Shown one piece after another: positions 11,478 to 22,757 of a DNA stretch of 64,000 nucleotides (position 1 is the stretch's first letter; each line of letters starts with the position of its first letter). Origin of the DNA: Anisakis pegreffii (lineage: Eukaryota > Nematoda > Chromadorea > Rhabditida > Anisakidae); contig JAPYMA010000228.1 of the NCBI GenBank assembly GCA_035041965.1, positions 1-64,000 on the forward strand, written 5' to 3'. Position numbers and translations under genes: made by a program. The notes below the pieces were generated by a model that had not been told where the DNA came from, made no database searches, and saw only the letters and a program-made list of their open reading frames with translations.

Positions 11478-14400
11478 TTCAAAAAAGTAATCCTTTGGTG
11501 TTTTTGTTACAGTACCCTGAAAAAATAATTTACGTGAGAAAATATGTAGACGCACACCCACTGAAAGTGAGATCACTCCTACAGGAGGTATTTCTCGTTA
11601 AGTAGCCAAAAGACGAACCCACCCCCCCTCCCCTCCCTCCTGCATGACTGAGTGGGCATCTGCGTTGCGCAATAAACATTAGCACACGTAAGGTACTGCG
11701 TTTGAAAAGAAGTCAAATTTTTGCAAAATATGCCCAATGCAATAACACAGATGCATACAAAAATTGATCCATACGTGAAAATAAAATTCGATTTTTAACG
11801 AACACAATCAACTCGACGATGAATGAAGAGAACGAAAACAAATATTACTACTGAAGAAAATTTATTATGAACAGCATTTCAATGCATCATCACAAGAAAA
11901 ATTAATTATCATGATAATAATAATCAAAGTGAGAACATCACACGGACCAGAAACCGATCACTTGATCATTTAAAAAGTAGCCAAATTATAACGCGCAATG
12001 TTTTAAAATTTGAAAATGAAATAAAACATCATTTTGTAGTGATATTAGGAACAGAATTTGGAAATTGAACCAATAAAATCAAAATATGCAAACAGAAACA
12101 AAATTAGAGTAACCATAAAACAGTAGAATACTATATAATGGAATATAAAATCAAATATCAGCGTATTGAATGCAGATCAATAATAGTTTATAAGATTACC
12201 GACAGTTAAATCAAGATCGATAATAATAAACGCATAATGAACGCAAAGTGAATGAATATTATCATGAATCAACAACGGAACTGAATATATGCGAATAGGT
12301 ATGTGGTATACGACGAATGGGTGTTGAGTGCAAGGGTATTTATTGATAATGAGGCTGAAGGGAGACGGACATCATCAACCCTCTGATCAAAAACACTGGA
12401 GCACGCACGAAACGTAGCATCGTTTTTTTTAAAGTGATGCAGCATTCTGAAACGAGCTTGCATATCTATCCATACTTAACAAAAACGCAACGTGGAAATT
12501 CTGACGAGAAGATGAATTGAACATGTTCAGTAATCCAAAATGATAATACAAAAATGAACTTAAAATCTGTAATGAAAAAGATAAGAGCACAGCATGAATA
12601 TATATGAAAATGAGCCAAAAAAACGTACAAATAATGACCATCTCCAACTACTCATTCCATAATAGCATAGCAAAGCACAACATAGCTCCCTGTCACACAC
12701 ATACGCCAGTTCATTTCAATAAAGGATGAACGAAAATCGAAACAAGAACATACGAACGTCGTCAAACCGACAAAACCAAAAAATCGACTCGGAAAAAGAA
12801 TGAAATCGATTATTAAATTTATTTACTTCAAATATTACACTTCAAACAATTATACATCACTTCTTTTTATACCAATGAAAAGCAACATTAAAAACTGAAG
12901 AAAGAAATATTTTACAATTGCTTTCCTCCAATCAGTCCCACTGATTTCAGGTTATTTATTCCCAAACAGTTGCGTTGATTTTCTTCAAAAAACAAAAAAA
13001 ACAAAGCTAACATCAAAAGTTAAAGTCGAAATTTGTGACGCACTGCAGAAAATATTCTAACAAAGAAAAAACTTCCCAAGAGAAGTGAAATAAACAATAA
13101 AATAAACCTCACTAACTATTCAAAATCAAACTGATTATCAATCTTCAGCCAGATGAGATTGATGAATAATTAAAACCGGCTGGGTGATTCTTGCACCATC
13201 ATAACAGCGCGACAGTGGTAAATAGTCGATCAATTTTGAATAGTTCTACTGGATTTAATTTTAGATGCTTGATCTTACTTGATTCAATGACAATTACTTT
13301 GATTCATTTACAGATAGTTTCCTTTTCTTAGATGACCAATGGTGAATGATATCGTTCATCCATTATGAAACTATCAGAAAAAGATTACATCAAACCGATC
13401 GATTCGTAAACTTTGAACGATGACAATAGTAATGCGTGACAGTAGCAATTCAAAAATGAACTTTTAAAAATTGGTAAAGAAAAAACAGTTTTGCCGATGG
13501 CGAGTACGTCATAAAAAATTTGCTTCCTGCACAAATTTCAAATAACAATGGGAAAAACAACAAAAACTGGACCTCATGAATGGGAAAACACAAAGAAGAA
13601 AAAACACGATTTGTTATTTTGGGTTGCGGTTGGAGAATGAAACAGGCATTGAGTACAAATCTTCAAAGAATCGCAACTGAAACGAAAGAATGTCTAGAGG
13701 AACGTCGAGTGGACGAATGATGAATGTGCCAAACACAGCATCTGATCAATTACTCGACTAAAAACAAACAGAAGTAAATATCGGAAGAAAGCAAAATCCA
13801 GCTGTTGAAGCTCGACAACTCCCGGAACGTGAATAGTAAAAAGATCAATAATTAGATCAACTGGTAACCAACTATTAATACATCAAATCGAATCACCGTT
13901 TTCATCCAATCCATTCGTACAATTTCATCGCCAATGTAGAATTGATTTAGAATTACTAATATTTAAAAAAGCATTGCATCAATCCGTCTTACAAATTTCA
14001 ACTCTTCCCTCAGCTACTCGACTAAACTTTTCTAAAACATCAAATGAATTTCTTTATGATGCTCACATCCCTAACTTATCTCGTCTACGATTTAGAAATT
14101 TCCTTTTAATGATATAAATAAAAACTGAATAAAAAAACAACTGAAGAATGTGCCTTGAGTATAGAATGATTGAGTTCAACTTTGAATAGATGAATAAGAT
14201 TGACACCATCCAGAAATAGAAGCAGTTGAAATTACCAAATACTAACACGACGTACACAAAAGAAACAAAATATTGGATTTTCGCAGATATAAATGATACT
14301 GAGAAAAGAAACAAAGAAATAAATAAACATAATGGTTACTGGACTGTATCGGGAATTGGCTGAATTGGGCACATTCCAGAAGGAGAATTGAAAATATGAA

Positions 14401-14504
14401 ATTTGTTGACAACTTGTAATTTAAAAAAACAATAACAGTAAAATAAAGCGCAGTGTGCCAGTCTTTTTGATAGTTGGCATGGCTGACCGATCGACGAATA
14501 TTGG
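11478..14504. other. Intergenic between GNL3 and RAB5, nothing recognised
   Basis: A 3-kb AT-rich stretch with scattered short frames. 11605-11645 contains a C-rich run (CCCACCCCCCCTCCCCTCCC) in otherwise AT-rich DNA. The promoter of GNL3 should lie just above 11477, but no TATA or other motif can be assigned with confidence. Confidence 0.5.
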
Positions 14505-16497
14505 CTACTTGCAGCATGAACCTGAGCCCGTTCCTTGACTTGTGTTTTCTTGTCCAATATCTACGCCTTCACGGCCACGCCCAGAGGGTCCGCCACCACT
14601 TCCATCTCCTTTTGGTAATTTCTTGGCTGCAATTCGTCCAAACTATTTCATTGAAACAATCGTCGAATCTCACTGATTTGAAATCCACGCTTCACAAATG
14701 ACAACGAACGTATCGCAGCGTGGATTAGTGTTTCTAAGCCACAACCGTTGCAACATACAAATCAAGTATTACGATACAGCGCACGAATAACTTACTCAAT
14801 GATCGACTTAATCAATTCATAAACAACAAAACAAACCAATTGCCAAAAAGATATCATTGACATTCATTGCAGTTTTCGCTGACGTTTCCATGAACAGAAG
14901 GGCATTATCCTCCGCGTATGCTTGTGCTTCCTTTAACATTTTTCGTTTAAATCAATACATGAATCTTATGCAATATCATGAATCTTACATTTTTCAATAC
15001 AATATCACTTTACTTTTAAGAGAATGATTTGATTTTGAATCATAAAACGCCTTGACTTTTGAATACCTTATATTATAATAGTTATATAAATGAACCACAC
15101 TCAGACTGTTCATAAAACAATGAACCTCATATTCAACTACTCGTTTATTGGCTAGGTCGGCTTTATTGCCTGATAACGCAATCACAATATTCGGACTGGC
15201 TTGTCGTTGTAACTCCTTCACCCAATTTTTCGCTTTTGCAAACGATTCCTTGAAGAATTAAAATTCATTAATCTCACGCAAACTTAGTCTGATTATCAAT
15301 TTGGAGCTGAAAATTAGTTTTTTAATTCAGGAAACTGCTGCCGGTTGCCCTGATCAGCAGCGAATCACCATTGTATACAACACGAAGAGACGTCAATACA
15401 ACAAGAATATCATTTCGAAACAAAAACATTTATACTCCCACCAAACGACTACTATTACCGTTGCAATTAAAGATCTTCACACGACTAATTACTTGGGATG
15501 TGACAAAACAGACTTATTCCATGAATAATGAACGAACGGTAATAAAACCTGATTGGTGATGTCATAAACAACTATAGCTGCTTGTGCACCTCGATAATAC
15601 ATCGGCGCTAATGAATGATATCTGGAAAAGAAAATTATTTCATGTGGAAGCAAACACTGACAACAAATCGATCAGGCTATAAATATTTGAAAATAGTGCA
15701 GGTCATTCGAAACTGAATGTAATATCACACAATTTAAACTTGAGTTGTATCGTATACTGCTGATTTCTGTAACATTTCAAATATTTAATATTAATCAATA
15801 CATTGTGTGTTATATCGTATCCTTTTTCTACAAAACAGATTCTGTTTAATTTTTGTAGAGATAACTCCTGACTGTTCGACTCTACAAAATAACAAGTATC
15901 ACAACGTAATGTTCTCAAGTCGATAGGAAAAACTGATGTGAAAAACGAACAGATAAAGACTGAAAGATGAACCAATGAGTCAACCTTTCTTGCCCAGCTG
16001 TATCCCAGATTTCGAACTTAACTGTTGTTTCATCCAAACAAACTGTTTGTGTAAGGAATGCAGCACCAATTGTTGATTCTTGATATTCATGAAATTGTCC
16101 CTTCACAAATCTGAGCACTAATGATGATTTACCTAAATTATCACTTAAAAGCAATTACATTCCATTAATCAACTGACCGGTGTTGCTAATCAATTCATGA
16201 TTCTGATTGAAGGACCAAATTAAATGTGGTGAATGAGTAATTTCATTAAGACCCTTTTTGAAAACCACTGAAACAATTATTTTAGAGAATCTCAAAGAGT
16301 CTGCTGAGCAGAACTTTCATAACGATTGAACAAACAAATATTTAATCACTACTTCATAGTGAAGGAAGTGAAACAGGTTTTGCATTAGCAATAAATAAGC
16401 AAAAATTAGCAACATTTTATTTGTTGCTAACACACCGATAAAATGAAATTGTTATCGCCCAAAACCATATTCATTTACGATACACAAAAACGATGAT

Positions 16498-16549
<52 letters not shown>

Positions 16550-16646
16550 TACCAACTGCACTTTCACCGAGTAAAACCAACTTAAATTGACATGTCTTAC
16601 TAGGAGCGCCTCCATTACCGGTCCGAGCTGTGCTCCGCGACGCCAT
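14505..16646 (-). CDS. RAB5: Rab5 small GTPase, 6 exons, 217 aa
   Basis: Early-endosome Rab that controls endocytic vesicle docking and homotypic fusion. Exons: 16646-16553, 16132-15985, 15621-15549, 15248-15126, 14930-14837, 14626-14505. They sum to 218 codons, and vertebrate Rab5 is about 215 aa. The P-loop GESAVGKSS spans intron 1. Switch I has the Rab5-type [16 protein letters not shown], followed by [20 protein letters not shown] (switch II), GNKADL and [14 protein letters not shown]. The glycine-rich hypervariable tail ends SGSCCK, supplying two cysteines for geranylgeranylation. Intron 1 carries a long pure AAT tract (16498-16546). The start has an ATG directly before the usual short polar leader ([12 protein letters not shown]). 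Paralogy among Rab5 forms cannot be excluded, but the subfamily is clear. Confidence 0.96.
16498..16546. repeat. AAT microsatellite in RAB5 intron 1
   Basis: About sixteen uninterrupted AAT units (TTA on the sense strand), ending only a few bases from the 5' splice site of RAB5 intron 1. Similar tracts lie in two DDX18 introns. Confidence 0.95.
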
Positions 16647-17933
16647 TAAAAGAACTGCTTAAAAAATTAAATCAAGAAATTCGTTGTTCATCATTATTAA
16701 ATGCTCGCGCTATCAAAACTTAAAATGCAAGACTAATAATGATCAATAAATTGAAACGTGTTGATACTACATAAGGCAATCAATATTCGATCACCATTAC
16801 ATGTTTGATTGCATGCCATAGATAAAGACAGTATATTAATGCTAACGATAAAGTTTGCGTCGCTTTGTTTATTAATTCAACATCAACAAATCATATCAAC
16901 CACTATTGTTTCATTGTGACCATCACAATTTACACTCAATAAATCCGACCGTTTCATATTACTACTTCTACGTACTTCCCTCATCTTTTCGTTTTTTCTG
17001 CTTCCATTTCTTTATAACAGAACATGACAATGCCGAATTTATCTCGTCAAAAATCAACACGACGTGCTTCCTATCAACTTGCTGGGAAATACCATATTGT
17101 CAAAATTGTACAATGAATACCACTTCCGAGCAATTATAACTTAGATAAACAATAATATTTTTACCACCATATCAACTGTGATAAATGAAAGTTGCAAGGA
17201 AATGTTCATTAAAAACCACAAATATACTCGCCAAACAAATAGTGAGGAAAATGTGCTTTAGGTTTGTTTGGATATATGTTTAAAAGCATACTTCATACCA
17301 AGAAATGTTTAAACGGGTAATGAAACAGCAAGCGTATAAAATTCGTTTACCCTAAGACTATGAGAGTATCGTACGCGAATCACCGCAAAAAAACATCACT
17401 TATCACTTAACATTTTCAAGCACAACCTGTCATAATTCTCTCAATCAAACAAACATTTTCCAATCAAGTAAGGGCGAACCGATATTGCAGCTGATTTTTT
17501 AGCTCCTTTTTCACTATGAAAATCATTGAGGAGCATGAATCAGGCAAAATAAAATAAATAGATGAAATGTAATCAAAAAAAGAAAATGAATGAACGTTAC
17601 TGCCAAACACTAGAATGTCATAATAACTGTACAGAATCTGATCTGAAACAACAAACCGTTGCAGTGGAATAACTGTGAGTCAATCCACTACGCAACGAGT
17701 AATTCCGCATATATTCACACATAAGGAAATAACTAAATTCAGATTCCAGCTCCAGTACGACATCTTTTCATTGTTAATTCATGAATCTGGCTTCGCATCG
17801 ACTTCACAGCATGCACTTAACATCAAATGCCATTAATATTCACACACCGAAGAAAACATTCACAATATTTACCGAGTGCCGACCTTGAACTAAAGATTTA
17901 AACAGGCTTCGAACAACAGTATAAAAATACGAG
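16647..17933. other. Intergenic upstream of RAB5
   Basis: AT-rich, with no supported gene. It must contain the RAB5 promoter, but no element can be named with confidence. The plus-strand frame at 16906-17139 shows no family features. Confidence 0.45.
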
Positions 17934-18150
17934 ACTTTTACTGATAATGGGGCACCACTGCGCGCATGCGCTTAGATTACAGCTTTTCCCCACGTGCAGC
18001 TATGCAATTCGAATCAGATCAAGAGTATGCTTAAGCTTACACTTACGCTTGGCCCAGTGATGAGGCTAACACATAGGCTTCGACTTGTGTAAAGCGTATG
18101 AGTACATGAGCATTTGTGATGGCGCAGTGGTGCCCGTTATCAGCAAAAGT
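17934..18150. mobile_element. MITE with about 30-bp terminal inverted repeats
   Basis: The left end reads ACTTTTACTGATAATGGGGC and continues ACCACTGCGC. The right end, reverse-complemented, reads ACTTTTGCTGATAACGGGC and continues ACCACTGCGC. The 217-bp body is GC-richer than its flanks and has no coding capacity. No target duplication is evident, so the superfamily is open. The ends loosely resemble those of the element at 45971-46180 (ACTT-TGCTG start). Confidence 0.75.
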
Positions 18151-18930
18151 ACCAAAAAAGACTTAAAAAGCTCCTCACTGAGTAAAATAATACAAACATG
18201 AAACAAATTTCGGCACTTTGATGACAAAAGTAGTCTATAAAACTTAAACTAATATTTAAAAGTCACTGAGCTGCATGCTGGATACCGAACAGCCGGACTT
18301 GCTGGATACCGAACAGTCATACAACAGCAAATGCGATGTACAACACACATAACTGAAGCAACGGAAGGTTTGTTCAGAGTAGGTATTTCTGAGAGAGAAT
18401 CCACAGGAACCAACAGAAGTGAAAGCATCTTCATATTCATATGGACATGGCTCATTATACGAAATATCGGTGAATCGTATCATGGAATGAGGTACATTTA
18501 CGGTAACATGACAATGAAACTTCCAATTAAGAGATGAGATAACTGTGATAAATCAGTTAAAGTCACAAATACCGCAATACAACGAAATAAAATTAGCGGC
18601 ACAACGAATTAAAACTTAGTCATAACATCAAAAACACCAACTAGCACCTCGCGCACAACATAGCACCATTACCGGTCTGCCGTCTTGTCATTCTCACTTA
18701 CCGTACATCGTTCATGAACATCTCATTCACTTTTCGAATTGCCCGAATTTTCGGAACTATTTTCGCTTGGATCGAACCTGTTCGGATTCTACGATAACTG
18801 ATAATCGCACGATTTTATTTAGGTACAAACTCTACAAACTTGTCTTCCTCCAACCCAAAAACTTGAGCATAAGTTCATTCTGCTTATGGTACAGATAAGG
18901 ATGTCAAGAAAGGAAGAATGTGATTACCTG
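18151..18930. other. Intergenic with a short tandem duplication at 18275-18316
   Basis: Two adjacent copies of GCTGGATACCGAACAG occur near 18277 and 18301. Otherwise this is AT-rich sequence without a gene that can be supported. Confidence 0.5.
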
Positions 18931-19205
18931 GATTGGCCAGGCTATCAAAGGTTTATATCGTTGTTGGCCACAATGCTCGCGTTTCCGTGCGCATTGTTTT
19001 AGCCTCAATTTACGCCACCCCGCTGGCTAGGCGAGCAAGCCAACCGAACAAAACCGAGTAAATAATTAGTCGCCGTGAATACTTTGCATAATTAAACGCG
19101 GTCAAATACCAATTCAATAAATATTCATTACTCTAATAAAATAAATATTCCGCCGATCGCTTACTGCGATTGACGAAACAACCACTCGATGTCCAAGTAA
19201 TAATT
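18931..19205 (-). mobile_element. SINE-like repeat, copy B (inverted relative to 5776-6052)
   Basis: On the minus strand this runs from ATTACTTGGACATCGAG through GCCTAGCCAGCGGGGTGG to a 3' end reading GATAGCCTGGCCAATCCAGG. It matches copy A along the whole length with scattered substitutions, and its last 75 bp match the 3' tail of the nested LINE at 29979. It lies outside any gene. Confidence 0.65.
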
Positions 19206-19734
19206 AATAATACCAATAATGTGATACTGTCGATAAAAGAGGCATAAAAACTCGTCATAAGTTGTAATTGCTGATTGAATAAACAAACAAACAATGGTGC
19301 AGGGAAAGAAATAGCCGAATATGTTGAGCTTAAAGACGACTGTTGCTGAAATGAATTTTAGTGACTGTCCCCTGATAAACCTATAATCAACTAAATATTG
19401 AATCCATAATTTTTATTACAGAATGATTCACGCCGAATGATATCGGTCGAAATAGCTGAGAATGAATTTACCGTTAATCAAAACCCACGCTTAGAATCCG
19501 TTCTACTTAGTACGAAACAAGTAGCACTAGGAATAATGCAACAAGTCTGCTCTAATAAATTTATGTAATACTGAAATGAAGAGGCTTGTGAGGTATGAAA
19601 AACATGAAAATTAGAAAAATGAATGCAAATATCACCATTGATGAGATGATAATGACTTAAGTAAGGCAGTGACTGAACAAACTGAAGGTAAATTTTAAAA
19701 ATGTGCTCCACAAGCTAATCAACCGTAGCCAAAA
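19206..19734. other. Intergenic, nothing recognised
   Basis: AT-rich sequence with no coding or structural signal that I can support. Confidence 0.5.
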
Positions 19735-20130
19735 AGATCGGAGCGAAAAAAATCTCCGGAGCCAAAAAATCTTCGAGCTTCATTTTGTTCCGTCAAAAAG
19801 GAATCATAGCAACATTCAGCAGCCAGAACAAAGACATGCAGAACAGATTTTTCCCGCAGCTGGAGCGGAGTAAAGTAAACTCTGCAGCTGAACCCGAGAA
19901 TTTAAAATGCGAAACAGGAGATGGAGTTAGGGCCGATATCAGACAATTTAGATCCAGAGCTGGAATCGGAGCCGAAATTCCAAAAATGGGGAACTGAAGC
20001 CCGAGTTGAAGTTCTGAAATATACGGGGCTGGAGCCAGTTCCGGAGACAGAATTTTTAAAAAGTTCGAAGGTAGAGCTGGAGTTGAAACCGATATTCTAG
20101 AACTGTGGGACCGAAGCCGGAGCTGAGTCA
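19735..20130. repeat. Degenerate GGAGC-type short repeat field
   Basis: Many imperfect repeats of a motif near GGAGCYGRA occur, for example GGAGCGAA, CCGGAGCC, CTGGAGCGGAG, GGAATCGGAGCCGAAATTCC and GGGGCTGGAGCCAG. This GA/GC-rich field is unlike its surroundings. Similar fields lie inside the two hAT-like elements at 29384 and 56039, but here no matching 8-bp duplication or good terminal repeats could be found. The 115-codon frame on the minus strand arises from the repetition. Confidence 0.6.
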
Positions 20131-20655
20131 ATTTTTCCAAATTTGAACATCACTGCTAATGAAGAATCATCTACGAGGAAACAGCGAACATACGTTATGT
20201 GTACATGTTAAGAAACAAAGAGGTAATATGGAATGTGAATTGTGCAATTTGAATAAAATTCAAAAAAAGGAATGTTTGAGAGTCAAATCGAAACTTATGA
20301 ATGAATGGAATATAATTTGATGTATTTTGCTATCTTTTCCCTCTGAAAGTGTTGAAATTATTATGAATATAAGTGATGTGAAACAGATTATTAATATTTC
20401 ATTGATAAACAGTTGTTTAGGAATAAACCTTTTCCACTACTTATCATATCAAAAAACTGATAGCAGTTACAGATCTCTTTCATTTGCCATCTCGTCCTTC
20501 GTAACCGAAATGAAGAGTTTCAATGGTCTGCTAGGAAAGGACTTTTCATGTTAAAATTTCAGTTGCATTTCCTGTACGCCACATGCACATAGTGATAATG
20601 CATCCACTTTCATCAACCGCTCTCCACAACAATAAAATCATATCAACACAAACAA
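20131..20655. other. Intergenic, nothing recognised
   Basis: AT-rich, with only short frames and no recognisable product. Confidence 0.45.
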
Positions 20656-20715
20656 TTGTCGCTCTGCATGATTCAATCACATCACAGTACTCACCAACAC
20701 AAAAACAAAACCCAT

Positions 20716-20960
20716 TCTCGACGTCTAGTGGACTGCGATCTGAGTAAGTTTCATATATGTCAAGCAGAACTGCTTGAGCTGCGTCATATGCGTTTTCGAC
20801 ACCTCGGGTTAAATCGGATTTTTGATCTTCTTCACAACTGCGACAATGGTTTCATGGCTGATTTACCGATTTCTGGCATCCGTCGTTTTCGAGGTCTGCT
20901 CATCCTGGGTAAAATTTGCAGTACAACTATGAGTTGTTGTTTTGTCTTTAACATTCTCTC
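20716..20960 (+). pseudogene. Possible fragment of a copia-type pol (gag-pre-integrase region)
   Basis: Within a 129-codon open frame (20656-21045), the stretch ELLELRHMRFRHLG resembles the LWHRRFGHLG signature that precedes the integrase of Ty1/copia retrotransposons. It is followed about 30 residues later by LLILGK, where that family has C-x-LGK. The expected tryptophan and the zinc-binding cysteines are absent, and no LTRs, protease or reverse transcriptase are visible nearby. This is a weak resemblance; a chance open frame is a real alternative. Confidence 0.3.
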
Positions 20961-21129
20961 CATAAACGTTTTTCTTGCATTGTTGATGTGCTTATGCAAA
21001 TACATGCTCTCTTGCAGAACTATGCTATCTTTCATCGAATTTTAATTGAAAACTTCAATTATTCTTATTAAACATCCAAATTTTCAGTGAAGACTATATC
21101 TCCCTTAACCTTTCCAAACCAACAGCAGA

Positions 21130-21345
21130 ATAGACTGCACTAAGCCCGGAACTAAGCTGCACTCTGACCTTGGAGCGAAACTCAGTCCTGAGGCAAGCCT
21201 TAGTGTCTAATCCCGAGGTCACACTCAGTGTCGAGGCAAACCTTAGCGTTTAATCCTGGAGTGAGTTTGGCCTTGAAAGAACCTTCAATGTAAACGCGAG
21301 ATGAGCTCTACCCTGAGATCGCTGTGAAAGTTTTGGTTCAGCCGA
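21130..21345. repeat. Degenerate minisatellite, about 43-bp period
   Basis: Two clear units begin at 21181 and 21224, both containing CTCAGT..GAGGCAA.CCTTAG, with shorter, more decayed copies on both sides. The field is GC-richer than its flanks. No gene overlaps it. Confidence 0.65.
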
Positions 21346-22757
21346 CTTGGTCTCTATCGAAACGAAGTATACCATTTAGTAGCAACACACGACAAAATAA
21401 GTGCTCGTACACGCGACTTTGCAGCTGCAGCAAAAATAATTGTGCACATTTTTTGTGAAAATACCACAGCTGCATTTGTTAGAAGCATTTGTATTTGACT
21501 GGCATAGTATTATACACTTTTGAGTTTCGATTTGAAAAAAACTGGTAATAATGAATCAGTGATCTAATTAATAATATATGAATAAATTTTATTGCAAGTT
21601 ATCCACGATAATAATATAATAAGACAGTAATATCGATAGAAAATTTACGACGTTAACATGATAAATTCAACAAACAATACATATATATCACATCATCTAT
21701 TTTATCTCTTCAGATACTATGAATAGCTTCAATAAGATCATTATTAGCAAAATATGTTCACTAATAACTGCACCAGCTCACCAAATAACTGCACCGCTTT
21801 TCAATCAAACAAGCTTTAATTCTGAATCAATCACTGGTCATAATGACTAAATAAGGCTAAACGATAAGCATAGTTGCCATGATAAAAGCGATTCAATTCT
21901 GATATTAATTGGCATCAATTTATGATAATTATTCGCTACAATCGAATAATAGTAATATTAACAATATTATCATTATTATTATAACGATAATAATAGTAAC
22001 GGTAATTATAAATTGCTAAAATTTTCAATTGCACTCTTCATTACAAACAAAACTAACGCACGTAAATTATTCTGTGTTTATACAACTATAAAGGATAAAG
22101 ACGAAGTTTGTAAATACAATGCGCAACCGTATACAGCAACAATATTGAAAATAGCTGAAGAATAAAATAAATAATAATTAGTGTAATATTAAGATAAACT
22201 CAATCTCATGTTAATATTCAATATATCTAGCGAATAATGAACTTCATTCCAAGCAAATTAACAATGCAATTTTTAAAAAATATGTATACATATGTATATC
22301 AACAACTTGATGAATTCTATTGGAAATATATACATACATGTATATAATATTCATTTAAACTTGAAAAAAGCAAACAAAAAGATTAACAAAATCTCTATTA
22401 CTTATATTCGTAAAGGCCTCGTTGTATTGCTATATTCGGTAAAACGAAACTACGCTTCGGTAATGGCAGTGATTAACGACGACAATAACAGCAGTTACAA
22501 TGATAATAATAATGGTAATAATAAAATCAATTATAATAAAATAAATATAATAATAACAATAATGATAGTAAACAAAGTGATAATGATAACAATAATAATG
22601 CACTCATCATGGATAAAGAAATTGATCGATTCAATTTTGTTTTTGCTTTTTTCGAGTATTACAAGTGTGAAGGAATTTCGGGGTGAAGATTTGAAGATAG
22701 ACAGTGTTAATGTTGGGCGTTTCGTAGGGATAGAATGAATGGAGGATGCTGAACGCG
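21346..22757. other. Intergenic 3' of the ZP gene; AAT-type low complexity
   Basis: Mostly AT-rich. 22480-22600 is AATAAT/ACAATA low-complexity DNA, which also produces the long asparagine-rich open frames on both strands there. No gene is supported. Confidence 0.5.

Noticed and set aside
19665..20155. Third hAT-like element around the GGAGC field
   Set aside because: CAGTGA-like ends can be picked out on both sides, but the flanking octamers (AAGTAAGG and CTAATGAA) do not match.
22292..22738. 148-codon plus frame rich in Asn
   Set aside because: Derived from AATAAT repeats; overlaps the 3' region of the ZP gene.
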